Shown here: positions 1-8,325 of the stretch, in pieces
Layout: the number at the start of each line of letters is the position of its first letter
Numbering within the stretch: the stretch's first letter is position 1
Assembly: GCA_015711855.1 (NCBI GenBank)
Contig: JACVJF010000010.1
Span: forward strand, 1-46,792
Length of the DNA: 46,792 bases
Direction: 5' to 3'
DNA from: Candidatus Solincola quzhuomuensis
GTDB taxonomy: Bacteria > Actinomycetota > Geothermincolia > Geothermincolales > RBG-13-55-18
Notes under the pieces: model-generated
What the model saw: the letters and a program-made list of their open reading frames with translations, nothing else
Told to the model about the DNA's origin: nothing
The model's database searches: none
Translations under genes and position numbers: made by a program

Positions 1-68
1 CACATATCCAGGCATTCCCAGCACCCTATACATCGCTTAGCCTCGATGCGAATCTCCCGCTCGCCCAA
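1..68 (-). CDS. Partial 4Fe-4S ferredoxin-type protein (N-terminus only)
   Basis: Only the first 22 codons lie in the window. The frame opens with TTG at 68-66, just after an in-frame TAG, and reads LGEREIRIEAKRCIGCWECL, which contains the CxxCxxC core of a 4Fe-4S ferredoxin motif. A purine-rich AGGTGG lies about 10 bases upstream and can serve as ribosome binding site. It begins 27 bases after the hydrogenase-like large subunit ends, so it is probably its electron-transfer partner and part of the same operon. It could be a small ferredoxin or the start of a longer iron-sulfur protein; the rest is beyond the window edge. Confidence 0.6.
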   Translation of the reverse strand, partial: MGEREIRIEAKRCIGCWECLDM

Positions 69-95
69 CTCCTACCCCCACCTGCCCGCATACGC

Positions 96-1409
96 TCAAT
101 GGACCCCGCAAGGAATACAAGGGGCATAAGCCCTTATCACCATCTGCAGGAGATCTTCCGCCTTGCCCTCCCTCTCGGTACCCCCCAGAGCCGCGGAGAC
201 CTCGGAGAGCGACTTTTCCAGGCTACGCAGGTTGAACTGCAGAGGGGAAAAAACGGAAAGCCTCTCCACCAGACCTTCCTCGGAAACCTCCAGGATATAG
301 ACGAGGGATCCCTCGGGCGCTTCCAGCATCGCTGCCGCCCTTCCCGCCGCCGGTCTCACCTCCGCATGTATGTCCTCGAGGGGAGGTCCCTGGAGCAAAG
401 CCATCATCCTCTCCCAAGCATGGATCATCTCCAGCATCCTCAAGGCGTGACCCAGCAGGCATCTGTGCACCGGAAATCCCCATTGAGCCTTCAGCTCCTC
501 GAGCTCCTCGTCGGCCCACGGTGAACCGTACCTTCCGTTCACGTTAAGGCGGGCCAGAGGACCCACTTTCAATCGATCCACACCCTCCAGGCCGGCGTAG
601 CGAACATGGCTGGAAGGGGAGTTCTCCTCCCGCAACTTGCCGGGCAACTCCTCCATGGAAAGGAGCGCCGGATGGGGAGCCTCCGGACCTAGGAGCGCCG
701 GCGAAGCCCCTTCGATCTCCATTCCGCTTTGTCCTTTCAACGCGAGGTAGGCCGTGGGCGCGTCTCCAGCTTGGTTAACCAACTCCTCGTTTCTCCTAAG
801 GATGAGCTTCACCAGCCGCGCCGTTTCCGCGAGGAGAGGCCTGGCCCCGTTGAGCCTTTCCAACAATCCCCTCCTGACTTCTTGGGATACATCCCGGGCC
901 GCTCCTGCGGGCCGAAAGTTCATAGGATGCACGGCTGCTCCTGCCACCTCCCTAAGGACGGTGGTCCCCAGCGATTTCAACCCTAAGAGCCTCCTCACCA
1001 CCTCCTCGTCCACGCGGTATATGCTTACGAGGTTGCGCAGGCCGGGGTCGGAAGCGGGAAAGAGCAAGTCGGGCAGGCCGTGTACGAAAAGGGAAATGGC
1101 ATGCCTCTCGAAAAACTGAGCCCAAAGGGCCAGGTTGCGCAGATCGCGCAGGTTCGACGAGACCTCCAGTCCCAGGGCTTTTTCCACCGCCAGGGAGGCG
1201 GCTACTTGATGGAACAGGGAATCAACTCCACAGATGCGAGAGACCACGGGAAGAAGGTTTTCCAGATGTGCTCCGCGGACTATCCTCTCCAGTCCGCGGT
1301 ATCCGTAGGCTTGGAAGCGCACCCGGGCTCGCCCGCTCTCCTCCATATCCACCCTCAGGGATGCGTTTCCAAAGATCCTGGTAATGGGATCTATAACCAG
1401 CTCAGTCAT
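96..1409 (-). CDS. Atypical [NiFe]-hydrogenase-like large subunit
   Basis: The 437-residue protein has the overall layout of a group 3 (Mvh/Frh-like) hydrogenase large subunit, which normally holds the Ni-Fe centre. Key positions differ. The N-terminal motif usually written RIEGH reads RIFGN (residues 11-15), so the conserved proton-transfer Glu is Phe. The L1 motif RxCGxCxxxH reads RICGVDSLFH (58-67): Cys60 is kept but the second nickel-ligand Cys is Asp63, coded GAT. The L2 motif reads APCIPCGVH and keeps Cys431 and Cys434, but the usual Asp before Pro is Ala429. The stop codon follows His437 directly, so there is no C-terminal peptide for a maturation protease. The gene starts with ATG 36 bases after the small subunit. 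The family is clear from the L2 motif and the partner gene; classical H2 activity is doubtful. It may be a degenerate, sensory or repurposed enzyme. Confidence 0.85.
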   Translation of the reverse strand: MTELVIDPITRIFGNASLRVDMEESGRARVRFQAYGYRGLERIVRGAHLENLLPVVSRICGVDSLFHQVAASLAVEKALGLEVSSNLRDLRNLALWAQFFERHAISLFVHGLPDLLFPASDPGLRNLVSIYRVDEEVVRRLLGLKSLGTTVLREVAGAAVHPMNFRPAGAARDVSQEVRRGLLERLNGARPLLAETARLVKLILRRNEELVNQAGDAPTAYLALKGQSGMEIEGASPALLGPEAPHPALLSMEELPGKLREENSPSSHVRYAGLEGVDRLKVGPLARLNVNGRYGSPWADEELEELKAQWGFPVHRCLLGHALRMLEMIHAWERMMALLQGPPLEDIHAEVRPAAGRAAAMLEAPEGSLVYILEVSEEGLVERLSVFSPLQFNLRSLEKSLSEVSAALGGTEREGKAEDLLQMVIRAYAPCIPCGVH

Positions 1410-1445
1410 TTCCCACCCTGATCCTTCTCCCGACGCATTTTCCCG

Positions 1446-2354
1446 TCACCTCCCGGATCCTCTTTCCCCCAGCCGGTAGAGATAGGGTGCGGTTCCTCCC
1501 CTGCGTCGTCTGCGGAGGATGGGTTCGGCCAGGGTGAAAAGATAGTGGGTGTGAACGGGATCTTTGATGGCCGCTTTGACGTCCTCCCTCTTCGTTCCCG
1601 TGGCCCGGGAGATCCTTCTCGCCGTCTCCTCCTCCATATCGAGGGAGGGGTCCGTCAACACCCGCGAGGACGGGCCACGGCACCCTCGACAAGGCACTCC
1701 CATGGTGGAGGGGCAGAGGGCCCCGCATCCATCGCGGGTCAGGGGACCCATGCATAGGAAACCCGCATCCAGCAGGCAAATTCCCGTGGGGGGGGCGGCT
1801 TCTGTGATTCGCCGCGGCCCGGGCTGGGGTAACTGCGGTGAAACGACCGTGCATTCGGCGCAGACCGTGCTGCCCTCCCGGACGGGCGTGCTCCCGGTGA
1901 GTAAGAGCTGCAGGAAATCGCGCAGAAGCTCGGGGGAGGGTGGGCATCCCGGAAGGTAGGCATCCACCCGTATATAGGAGTCCAGGGGCAATAGGCGCCT
2001 GACCCCTTGAGGTGCCCCTTCAATGGTTTCCGTTCCGAAACGACCTTCCAGCAGGCTCTCCTCGGAGAAGCGGTTGGCCAGACCCTGCACTCCTCCAAAA
2101 CAAGCGCAGGTGCCCAGAGCCACCACGCGTTCCGCTTTCTCCCGCACCTCCCTGACCTTGAGGAAATGCCCGGCGTTTCTTGCCGTTCCTTCGACCAGGG
2201 CCAGGTCCACGTTAGGCATCTCCCGATGGTCCATGAGCAAGGGGGCGTAGGCGATCCGGTTATCCCCGATAAAGGCGTAAAAATATTCCTCCAGGTTGAG
2301 GAAGACCATCTGGCATCCCAGACAGGAGCTGAGGGAGAGTATGGCCACCTGCAT
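1446..2354 (-). CDS. [NiFe]-hydrogenase small subunit, Mvh/Frh gamma-like
   Basis: This 302-residue iron-sulfur protein is the electron-transfer subunit that pairs with the downstream large subunit. The N-terminal proximal-cluster motif is SSCLGCQ (Cys11, Cys14), followed by GTCACFGG (Cys83, Cys85) and PGCPPSPE (Cys137). A Cys-rich C-terminal half follows with CAEC (165, 168), Cys193, Cys201, GCGALCP (210, 214) and PCRGC (222, 225). This pattern is typical of the three-cluster small subunits of F420-reducing and methyl-viologen-reducing hydrogenases. No signal peptide is visible, so it should be cytoplasmic. It starts with ATG three bases after the upstream stop codon, indicating a tight operon. 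In contrast to its partner, no expected cluster ligand is obviously missing. Confidence 0.9.
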   Translation of the reverse strand: MQVAILSLSSCLGCQMVFLNLEEYFYAFIGDNRIAYAPLLMDHREMPNVDLALVEGTARNAGHFLKVREVREKAERVVALGTCACFGGVQGLANRFSEESLLEGRFGTETIEGAPQGVRRLLPLDSYIRVDAYLPGCPPSPELLRDFLQLLLTGSTPVREGSTVCAECTVVSPQLPQPGPRRITEAAPPTGICLLDAGFLCMGPLTRDGCGALCPSTMGVPCRGCRGPSSRVLTDPSLDMEEETARRISRATGTKREDVKAAIKDPVHTHYLFTLAEPILRRRRRGGTAPYLYRLGERGSGR

Positions 2355-2357
2355 AAC

Positions 2358-2846
2358 TCACTCCAAGGTCGTCCGCAGAACAACCAGGCAAGCACCGGGT
2401 CCGGCGTGCTGGGTATGGAGGTCCACCTTGCGACCGAAGATCTCCTGGAGCATGCCCGCGGCGTAGCCATGCACCGCCTGGCATGCCACTCCCCCCAGGG
2501 GTATACCGGAAACCAGACAGGATTCCCTTACCGGACACGCCTCGAAAAGCAGGCGTATAAGCATCTGCTCCGCTTCAAACACCCAATATTCCTCGTCTTC
2601 CTTGTTCTTCCACAGGGATACCTTCCACACCTCTTCCCGGCCGGGAAAGACCCATTTCAGTGCCCTTTCCAGATCGTCGGTTCGGTCGTAAGCCGCCGAT
2701 TCCCTCCTCCCCAGATCCTTTCCAGCGAAATACATGAGTTGGGAGGTGGATCGTCCGGTCACTTCCGCCCCCGCCTGATCCAGCACGGCCAGGGCCTCGC
2801 ACACGGCCTTCCATCTTTCGCGCAGGATTTCCGCATTATCAGCCAC
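2358..2846 (-). CDS. V4R-like small-molecule-binding protein, first gene of the hydrogenase-like operon
   Basis: The 162-residue soluble protein is not confidently recognised. The C-terminal half (about 95-160) runs through a helix, a Cys-containing segment (CPVRESC), a hydrophobic helix (AVHGYAAGMLQEIFGRKV) and a Cys-containing final strand (GPGACLVVL). That order resembles V4R (4-vinyl-reductase) domains, which bind hydrophobic ligands or cofactors and often sit in regulators. The N-terminal half is helical and charged. The start is GTG at 2846, preceded by GGAGGAAGGG. It is the first gene of the unit and ends three bases before the hydrogenase small subunit, so it may sense or bind a ligand for the complex or act as an assembly factor. 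The V4R call is tentative. Confidence 0.6.
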   Translation of the reverse strand: MADNAEILRERWKAVCEALAVLDQAGAEVTGRSTSQLMYFAGKDLGRRESAAYDRTDDLERALKWVFPGREEVWKVSLWKNKEDEEYWVFEAEQMLIRLLFEACPVRESCLVSGIPLGGVACQAVHGYAAGMLQEIFGRKVDLHTQHAGPGACLVVLRTTLE

Positions 2847-2988
2847 TATTCACCCTTCCTCCGCCCGGTTCCCTTCTCTCCTATTAAACATCAACGGCGA
2901 GGTCTATGCCAATGGAAGCGGTTTTTTTAGACCCTTTCGTCCGGCGGAGGTTTCTGCCAGAATATTCCTCCACTCCTCGAGGTGGGTC

Positions 2989-4200
2989 TCACTCCCCCTG
3001 CACCCGGCGCTTTACCTCCAGGAATTCGCGGTAATCGTCGGTGAAAAAGTGGCCCTTGTCTCCAGTGGCCACGTAGTAGAGGTAGTTCACGTCTGCGGGT
3101 TCCAGCGCCGCCTGGATGCTTTTAAGTCCCGGGTTGCAGATGGGGGCTGGAGGGAGCCCTTTGTGGAGGTAGGTGTTGTAAGGGGAGGGGGTCTTGAGAT
3201 CCTCATAGGTCAGTACGGGCTTCCACTCGGGCAGGGCGTACTGCACGGTGGCGTCTATCTGCAGAGGCATGTCCCTTCTCAACCGGTTGTAGATCACGGC
3301 GGCCACCAGAGGTCTCTCCTCGTCCAGCATAACCTCCCTCTCGATCAGGGAGGCCACGATGATCACTTGGTACGGGGTCACGCCGAGGTCTTCCGCCCGC
3401 GACCAGTCCAATCCCTCCGTCTCCAGTCGGAACTGCCGGAGGAGGACCTCCACCAGCTCACGAGCGGTGACGTCAGCGGCCAGCTCATAGGTCTTGGGGA
3501 AGAGAAACCCCTCCAGGTTGTGCGCCTGTTCCTCGGGTATGAAAGGAACTTGATGGTCGCCGCTTCCGGCGGCGGCCAGGAAATCCTCCCGGGGAATCCC
3601 CGTCCTCTCCGCAACGAGGTCGGCGGTCTGCTCCAGGGTCAAACCCTCCGGTATGGTCAGCCGAACCTGATAGTTGGGGCCCGCTTCCAGGAGGTCGAAC
3701 ACCTCTCCGTAGCGCATCCCGGCGAACATGAGATAATGACCCGCCTTGAATCTCCCCTGCCTGCCCTGCAACCACGCCAGTAGACGGAAAAGGGTGGCTG
3801 AGGTGACCACTCCCTCCCGGTGCAGTTTTTCGGCGATGGCGGATGCCGTCTCTCCTTCCTCCACGACCACGTGGATGGGCTTGTCCCCGCGTGTGGGCAG
3901 AAAGTAATGAGCCCAGAGCAAAGGGAGGAGCACGGTGAAAATGATAAGTATGCAGACGGCATACGTTACCTTTCTCCTCTTTTTGGAGGTAAGCCGTCTT
4001 TGTTTTCGCGAGGGGATGGGCACAGAAGACGCGGGTTTGGCGGTCAGCTCGCCTCCAGGAACGGCGCAAGGGGTTTCGCTTGGGGCTTCGTTAATCCGGA
4101 AGGAAGTTCGGTGGGCCCCCTCCCGCCCGGAGGCGGTTTCCTCCCTTCGCCTACGGCTTTTCTCCATTCTCGCCGGTACCCTTCCCGATCCTTCTGGCAT
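2989..4200 (-). CDS. mltG: Endolytic murein transglycosylase MltG
   Basis: MltG (YceG family) is an inner-membrane lytic transglycosylase that cuts nascent glycan strands and so ends peptidoglycan polymerisation. A cytosolic N-terminal region of about 78 residues rich in Arg and Lys precedes one membrane helix (about 79-97), a LysM-like region (VVVEEGETASAIA) and the YceG catalytic domain. The probable catalytic Glu is E287 in SLIEREV, followed by the family motifs YNRL, LQIDATVQYAL and PSPYNTY. The ATG at 4200 overlaps ruvX by 50 bases; an in-frame ATG at 4167 would cut this to 17 bases, and neither has a strong ribosome binding site. The order alaS-ruvX-mltG is common in Gram-positive bacteria and indicates co-transcription. 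Confidence 0.93.
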   Translation of the reverse strand: MPEGSGRVPARMEKSRRRREETASGREGAHRTSFRINEAPSETPCAVPGGELTAKPASSVPIPSRKQRRLTSKKRRKVTYAVCILIIFTVLLPLLWAHYFLPTRGDKPIHVVVEEGETASAIAEKLHREGVVTSATLFRLLAWLQGRQGRFKAGHYLMFAGMRYGEVFDLLEAGPNYQVRLTIPEGLTLEQTADLVAERTGIPREDFLAAAGSGDHQVPFIPEEQAHNLEGFLFPKTYELAADVTARELVEVLLRQFRLETEGLDWSRAEDLGVTPYQVIIVASLIEREVMLDEERPLVAAVIYNRLRRDMPLQIDATVQYALPEWKPVLTYEDLKTPSPYNTYLHKGLPPAPICNPGLKSIQAALEPADVNYLYYVATGDKGHFFTDDYREFLEVKRRVQGE

Positions 4201-4588
4201 CCAGATAGGACTGAAGTATCACCGCTGCCGCTTCCGCGTCGGCTTTCCTTCCTCGCCTCCAGCCGCCGACCTCCTTAAGCCTTTTTTCCGCCTCCACCGT
4301 GGAGAGCCTCTCGTCCCAGACGACCACCTCCAATCCCTCCACGGAACGGAGTTCCTCGGCATATTTACGTACCCTTTCCGCTTCCCTGCCCTCCCTCCCG
4401 GTCATGGTGAGAGGCAATCCCACCACGGCGGTGGTCACCCCTTCCCTTACCTTTTCCACGACGTATTCGCGCAACCGCCTGGAATCGATCCCGCGGAGGG
4501 TCTCCAGCGGGAAGGCGTATATCCCCAAGGGATCGGACAGAGCCACTCCGATGCGCTTTTCCCCTATATCCAGGCCCAGGCTACGCAT
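4151..4588 (-). CDS. ruvX: Putative pre-16S rRNA nuclease, RuvX/YqgF family
   Basis: The 145-residue protein has the RNase H-like fold signature of the YqgF family: an N-terminal GLDIGEKRIGVALSD containing the first catalytic Asp, a central VVGLPLTMTGREG, and a C-terminal VVWDERLSTVEAEKRL with conserved Asp and Glu. Members trim the 5' end of 16S rRNA, and some have Holliday-junction resolvase activity. Length is normal for the family. The ATG start overlaps the last eight bases of alaS, and the gene overlaps mltG downstream, so all three are translationally coupled. Confidence 0.93.
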   Translation of the reverse strand: MRSLGLDIGEKRIGVALSDPLGIYAFPLETLRGIDSRRLREYVVEKVREGVTTAVVGLPLTMTGREGREAERVRKYAEELRSVEGLEVVVWDERLSTVEAEKRLKEVGGWRRGRKADAEAAAVILQSYLDARRIGKGTGENGEKP

Positions 4589-7229
4589 GCGCTCCTTCCA
4601 ACGTCCGGCGTATCTCCGCGCTCACCAAGCGCAGCGCCTCCCCGGCCTTCTCCCTGCCGGAACCCCCTCCCACGGCCATGTCCGGCCTCCCACCTCCGCC
4701 TCCACCCAGAACGGCGGCCGCCTTCCTCACCAGCTCCACCGCACTGAGGCCGGCGTCCACGAGTTGTGGAGAAAGGGCCACCACCAGTCCCACTTTTTCT
4801 CCTTCGGGTGAGGCCACGGCGATGGCGGCTGCCTTTCGGCGCGCCAGGGTCCTCTCCGCGAGTTCCCTTAAGGCCTGGGCATCCAAACCGGGTACCTCGG
4901 CGTAAAGCACGGACATCCCGGCGGGTCTGTCTTCCTGCCAGCTTATTCCCCCGTCCGCCAGGGCGGCCATCCCCTCGCGTTCCTTCCTCCTGAGCTCGAC
5001 CTCCAGCTCGCGGACGCGCTGCCGCAAGCGTTCCACCCTTTGCGGGAGCCCGTCCAGATCGACCCTCAGGGCGTTCGCCATGTCCTCCAACATCTCCATG
5101 CGGCGACGGAAGTAGCGATAGGCCTCGGTCCCGGTAACCGCCTCGATGCGCCTCATGTTGGCCCCGATGCTCCCCTCGCTTACGACGGCTAAAAGACCTA
5201 TCTCGCCCGTTCTGGCCACGTGCGTCCCGCCGCACAGCTCCCTGCTTATCTCGTCCACCTCGACCACCCGCACATAATCGCCGTATTTTTCCCCGAAAAG
5301 GGCCACGGCGTTGATGCTCACCGCGTATTCATAGGTGGTCACATAGGCCCGCACCGGGTAATCCTCGATGATCAGGCGGTTGGCCAGCTCCTCCACCCGG
5401 TGGAGTTCCTCCCGGGTGAGGGGTGCGTAGTGGGTGAAGTCGAAACGCAGGCGTTGCGGTTCCACCAGGGAACCCGCCTGCTTGGCATGTTCTCCCAGTA
5501 CCTGCCGAAGGGCATAATGCAGGAGGTGGGTGGCCGTATGGTTGCGTTGAACGGCCCGCCTCCTTTCTTGGTCCACCTCCGCGTCCACCGCGTCCCCCAC
5601 GACGAGCTTTCCCCTCTCCACCCTCGCTCGATGGGATATGAGGCCTTTAGCCGGACGGTATGCGTCCAACACCCTGGCCTCGCCCGAGGGCGAGCGAACA
5701 AAACCCGTGTCGCCCACCTGTCCACCCATCTCCCCATAGAACGGGGTGCGATCCAGGAAAAGCTCTACCTCCTCGCCCTCGGAGGCCTGGGCCACGGCGC
5801 GGCCCTCCCGAACCAAAGCGACCAGCCTTCCATGGTCACTCACGGTCTCGTATCCGGTGAACTCGCTCTCACCGAAATTCTCCAGGACCTCGGCGTATAT
5901 CTCCTGGATCGGGGCGGAATATCCTTCCTCGAGGCGTGCCGCTCGGGCTCTTTCCCTCTGTTCCTCCATGAGAGCTTCGAATCCCTCCTCATCTAGGGCA
6001 AAGCCCTCCTCGCGGGCCAGTTCCCTGGTCAGCTCCAGGGGAAAACCGAGGGTGTCGTGAAGGTGAAAGGCCACCTCTCCGGGGATCGTCCTTCCCCCCT
6101 CCACTCGCAGCTTTTCCACCGCTTGCCGGAAATAGGTCAGCCCGCTCCGAAGGGTCTGGGTAAATCTCTCCTCCTCGCTGCGTACTATGGAGTTGATGAA
6201 GGCCCTGTTCTGTTGTAGCTCGGGGTAGGCCTCCCCCATGGTCTCCACCACCACGTCCACTAGTTCGGGCAGGAAGAGGCGGTCTATACCAAGAAGCCTT
6301 CCATGACGCACGGCGCGGCGGATGAGCCTGCGGAGTATATATCCCCGATCCTCGTTGGAGGGAAGGATGCCGTCTCCCACCATGAAGGTAAAAGCCCTGG
6401 AGTGGTCGGCCACTATCTTCAGGGAGACGTCGCTCTCCTCGTCCTCTCCGTATCTCACCCCCGAGAGTCGGCATACGGCCTCCAACACGGCGGCCAGATT
6501 ATCCGTCTCGAAGTTGGTGGCCACGCCTTGCAGCACGGAAGCCAGCCGTTCCAGTCCCAGCCCGGTGTCTATGTTCTTGGCCGGCAGGGGATGAAGCTCG
6601 CCCTTCTCGTCCCGGTCAAACTGCATGAATACCAGGTTCCATAGCTCGAGGTAACGATCGCAATCGCATCCCACCCGGCATTCCGGCTTTCCGCAACCGA
6701 ACTCCTGGCCCAGGTCGTAGATTATCTCCGAGCAGGGTCCGCAGGGCCCGGTGGTCCCCATGTCCCAGAAATTGTCCTCCTCTCCCAGGCGAACCAGCCG
6801 GTCTTCCGGGACGCCTACCACGTCCCTCCAGATCAGATAGGCCTCCTCGTCTTCCCGGAACACGGAACAGTACATGCGGTTCGGGTCCAACCCCATCTCC
6901 ACGGTCAGGAACTCCCATGCCCAAAGGATGGCCTCTTTTTTATAGTAATCACCGAAGCTGAAGTTCCCCAGCATCTCGAAGAAGGTGAGGTGTCGGGCGG
7001 TGCGACCCACCTTTTCGATATCCGTGGTGCGCACGCACTTCTGACAGGTGGTAGCCCGGGTGAACTCCGGCTTGACCAGACCCAAGAAATAGGGTTTGAA
7101 CTGGACCATACCCGCGTTGGTGAGAAGCAAGGTGGGATCGTCCGGGATGAGGGAAGAGCTCTTCACTACCCGGTGCCCCCTCTCCCGGAAGTATTCCAGG
7201 AACCTGGTCCTGATCTCCGCGCTCTTCAA
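4581..7229 (-). CDS. alaS: Alanyl-tRNA synthetase
   Basis: The 882-residue class II synthetase attaches alanine to tRNA-Ala. The N-terminal catalytic core (about 1-460) starts IRTRFLEYFRERGHRVV and includes SSLIPDDPTLLLTNAGM, ATTCQKCVR and GLGLERL. A Cys cluster (CGKPECRVGCDCDRY) lies near residue 180. The editing domain contains the zinc-site motifs NHTATHLLH and LCGGTHVARTG. The C-Ala domain ends in a Gly-rich stretch (GGGGGGRPDMAVGGG) expected for the family. The start codon is TTG at 7229, preceded by GAGGAGGAAGG; no better ATG is nearby. The 309-base upstream leader contains several hairpins. Confidence 0.97.
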   Translation of the reverse strand: MKSAEIRTRFLEYFRERGHRVVKSSSLIPDDPTLLLTNAGMVQFKPYFLGLVKPEFTRATTCQKCVRTTDIEKVGRTARHLTFFEMLGNFSFGDYYKKEAILWAWEFLTVEMGLDPNRMYCSVFREDEEAYLIWRDVVGVPEDRLVRLGEEDNFWDMGTTGPCGPCSEIIYDLGQEFGCGKPECRVGCDCDRYLELWNLVFMQFDRDEKGELHPLPAKNIDTGLGLERLASVLQGVATNFETDNLAAVLEAVCRLSGVRYGEDEESDVSLKIVADHSRAFTFMVGDGILPSNEDRGYILRRLIRRAVRHGRLLGIDRLFLPELVDVVVETMGEAYPELQQNRAFINSIVRSEEERFTQTLRSGLTYFRQAVEKLRVEGGRTIPGEVAFHLHDTLGFPLELTRELAREEGFALDEEGFEALMEEQRERARAARLEEGYSAPIQEIYAEVLENFGESEFTGYETVSDHGRLVALVREGRAVAQASEGEEVELFLDRTPFYGEMGGQVGDTGFVRSPSGEARVLDAYRPAKGLISHRARVERGKLVVGDAVDAEVDQERRRAVQRNHTATHLLHYALRQVLGEHAKQAGSLVEPQRLRFDFTHYAPLTREELHRVEELANRLIIEDYPVRAYVTTYEYAVSINAVALFGEKYGDYVRVVEVDEISRELCGGTHVARTGEIGLLAVVSEGSIGANMRRIEAVTGTEAYRYFRRRMEMLEDMANALRVDLDGLPQRVERLRQRVRELEVELRRKEREGMAALADGGISWQEDRPAGMSVLYAEVPGLDAQALRELAERTLARRKAAAIAVASPEGEKVGLVVALSPQLVDAGLSAVELVRKAAAVLGGGGGGRPDMAVGGGSGREKAGEALRLVSAEIRRTLEGAHA

Positions 7230-7538
7230 ATCCTTCCTCCTCGAAAAAGCTTCAACCGCGCTTCGCGGGACCGTGATTCACCGGCCCCATGATCGCTTAT
7301 TTTATCCGATGGAACACCCAGGCATGAACCCGCTCGAAGGAAACTTCCTCACACCTCGCCTTGCCAGCCCGTTCACCGGCTTCCCACAAAGCGGAATCCC
7401 TCTCGTCCCAGGTTCTTTGGACGACGCTTCCCGCATGCGAGGCGTAAGGTTCCGAAGGTGGGCGAGCCCTCGGCGATCGTTCATTACCCTTTGATCACGG
7501 AAGGCGATGCGGAGGAGGTGACCGGGGCGAGGTACCAT
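7230..7538 (-). other. alaS leader / intergenic region with several hairpins
   Basis: No credible gene is present. Inverted repeats occur at 7452-7473 (6 of 7 pairs), 7378-7399 (6 of 7 pairs), 7338-7349 (5 pairs, 2-base loop) and 7256-7268 (CCGCG, 3-base loop, CGCGG). On the minus strand the last one is followed nine bases later by TTTTT, just upstream of the alaS ribosome binding site. A T-box antiterminator consensus was looked for and not found. The region may be an untranslated leader or simply spacer. Confidence 0.4.
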
Positions 7539-7919
7539 CTATTTACCACGCTCATCGGAATCCTCGCCATCGTGCCCGGAACCGGATCCGCTCAAAGCCC
7601 TCCTTATCCCCACCCCGAAGGTCAGGAGCCTCACCAGGGGAGAGGCGACCAACTCCTGAGCCACTTTGGTCATGGAGTTGATCCTTTCGGCAAGCTTCTC
7701 CACGGTCTCGAGGACCCCGTCAACATAGCCCATTTCCCGGTTGACGTGGTCCATGGTGGTCTGGAATTTCCCCAAGAGCGGCAGGGTCTCCCGGCGAAAG
7801 TCCTCCAGAATGCGGTTGGTGGTGGACAAAGTGCGGGCCAGCTTAAAGGCCACGGCAGCCACGGCCAGCATGAAGAGAGCGAAGGAGATGGCGCATATTA
7901 GGGCCGCCGCTCCTCCCAA
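7539..7919 (-). CDS. DUF948-like membrane-anchored protein
   Basis: The 126-residue protein has one N-terminal membrane helix (about 4-26, ALICAISFALFMLAVAAVAF). A helical, coiled-coil-prone segment (about 30-95) resembles the DUF948/YtxG family of small membrane-anchored proteins of unknown function, often linked to stress or envelope roles. The tail is polar and rich in Gly, Ser, Asp and Glu. The start is TTG at 7919 with AGGGGGG upstream. It follows the iscU-like gene by nine bases, so they share a transcript. Confidence 0.75.
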   Translation of the reverse strand: MGGAAALICAISFALFMLAVAAVAFKLARTLSTTNRILEDFRRETLPLLGKFQTTMDHVNREMGYVDGVLETVEKLAERINSMTKVAQELVASPLVRLLTFGVGIRRALSGSGSGHDGEDSDERGK

Positions 7920-7928
7920 AGTGCCCCC

Positions 7929-8315
7929 CTAACCCCTTTCCTTGACCTCTCCCCGGCGAGAGAGATAGTCCTGGATGGCGGCTCTTATACCCTCAGCCGC
8001 CAGATTGGAGCAGTGCATCTTCTCCGGAGGTAAACCGTCGAGCGCCTCGGCCACCTGTTCGTTGGTTATCTGCAAGGCTTCCTCGAGGGTCTTTCCCTTG
8101 ACCATCTCCGTGCCCATGCTCCCCGAGGCTACCGCTGCCCCACAGCCGAAGGTCTTGTACTTGACGTCCACCAGGCGGCCGTTTTCCACCTTGATATAGA
8201 CCTCCATCAAGTCCCCGCACACGGGGCTTCCAACCTTTGCCATTCCGTCATAGTCGGGAATGGTGCCCACGTTGCGGGGATTCTGGAAGTGCTCGATCAC
8301 CTTATCGCTGTACAT
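7929..8315 (-). CDS. iscU: Iron-sulfur cluster assembly scaffold, IscU/NifU-N type
   Basis: The 128-residue protein is a scaffold on which 2Fe-2S or 4Fe-4S clusters are built before transfer to apo-proteins. All three scaffold cysteines are present: Cys33 in PVCGD (with the adjacent Asp35), Cys58 in FGCGAAVASGS, and Cys102 in MHCSNLA. The opening (DKVIEHFQNPRNVG) and length are typical of the NifU N-terminal/IscU family. The ATG start has a clear GGAGGAG. No cysteine desulfurase, IscR or IscA gene is adjacent, so the sulfur donor must be elsewhere. A 32-base direct repeat and a TATAAT box lie upstream. Confidence 0.93.
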   Translation of the reverse strand: MYSDKVIEHFQNPRNVGTIPDYDGMAKVGSPVCGDLMEVYIKVENGRLVDVKYKTFGCGAAVASGSMGTEMVKGKTLEEALQITNEQVAEALDGLPPEKMHCSNLAAEGIRAAIQDYLSRRGEVKERG

Positions 8316-8325
8316 GACCCTCGTA

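Noticed and set aside
2881-2960. Intrinsic terminator near the T-run between mltG and the V4R-like gene
   Set aside because: The T-run on the plus strand is not preceded by a GC-rich hairpin, and the minus strand shows A rather than T there.
7230-7538. T-box riboswitch upstream of alaS
   Set aside because: The conserved antiterminator sequence (AGGGTGGNACCGCG-like) is absent, and no specifier loop could be placed.
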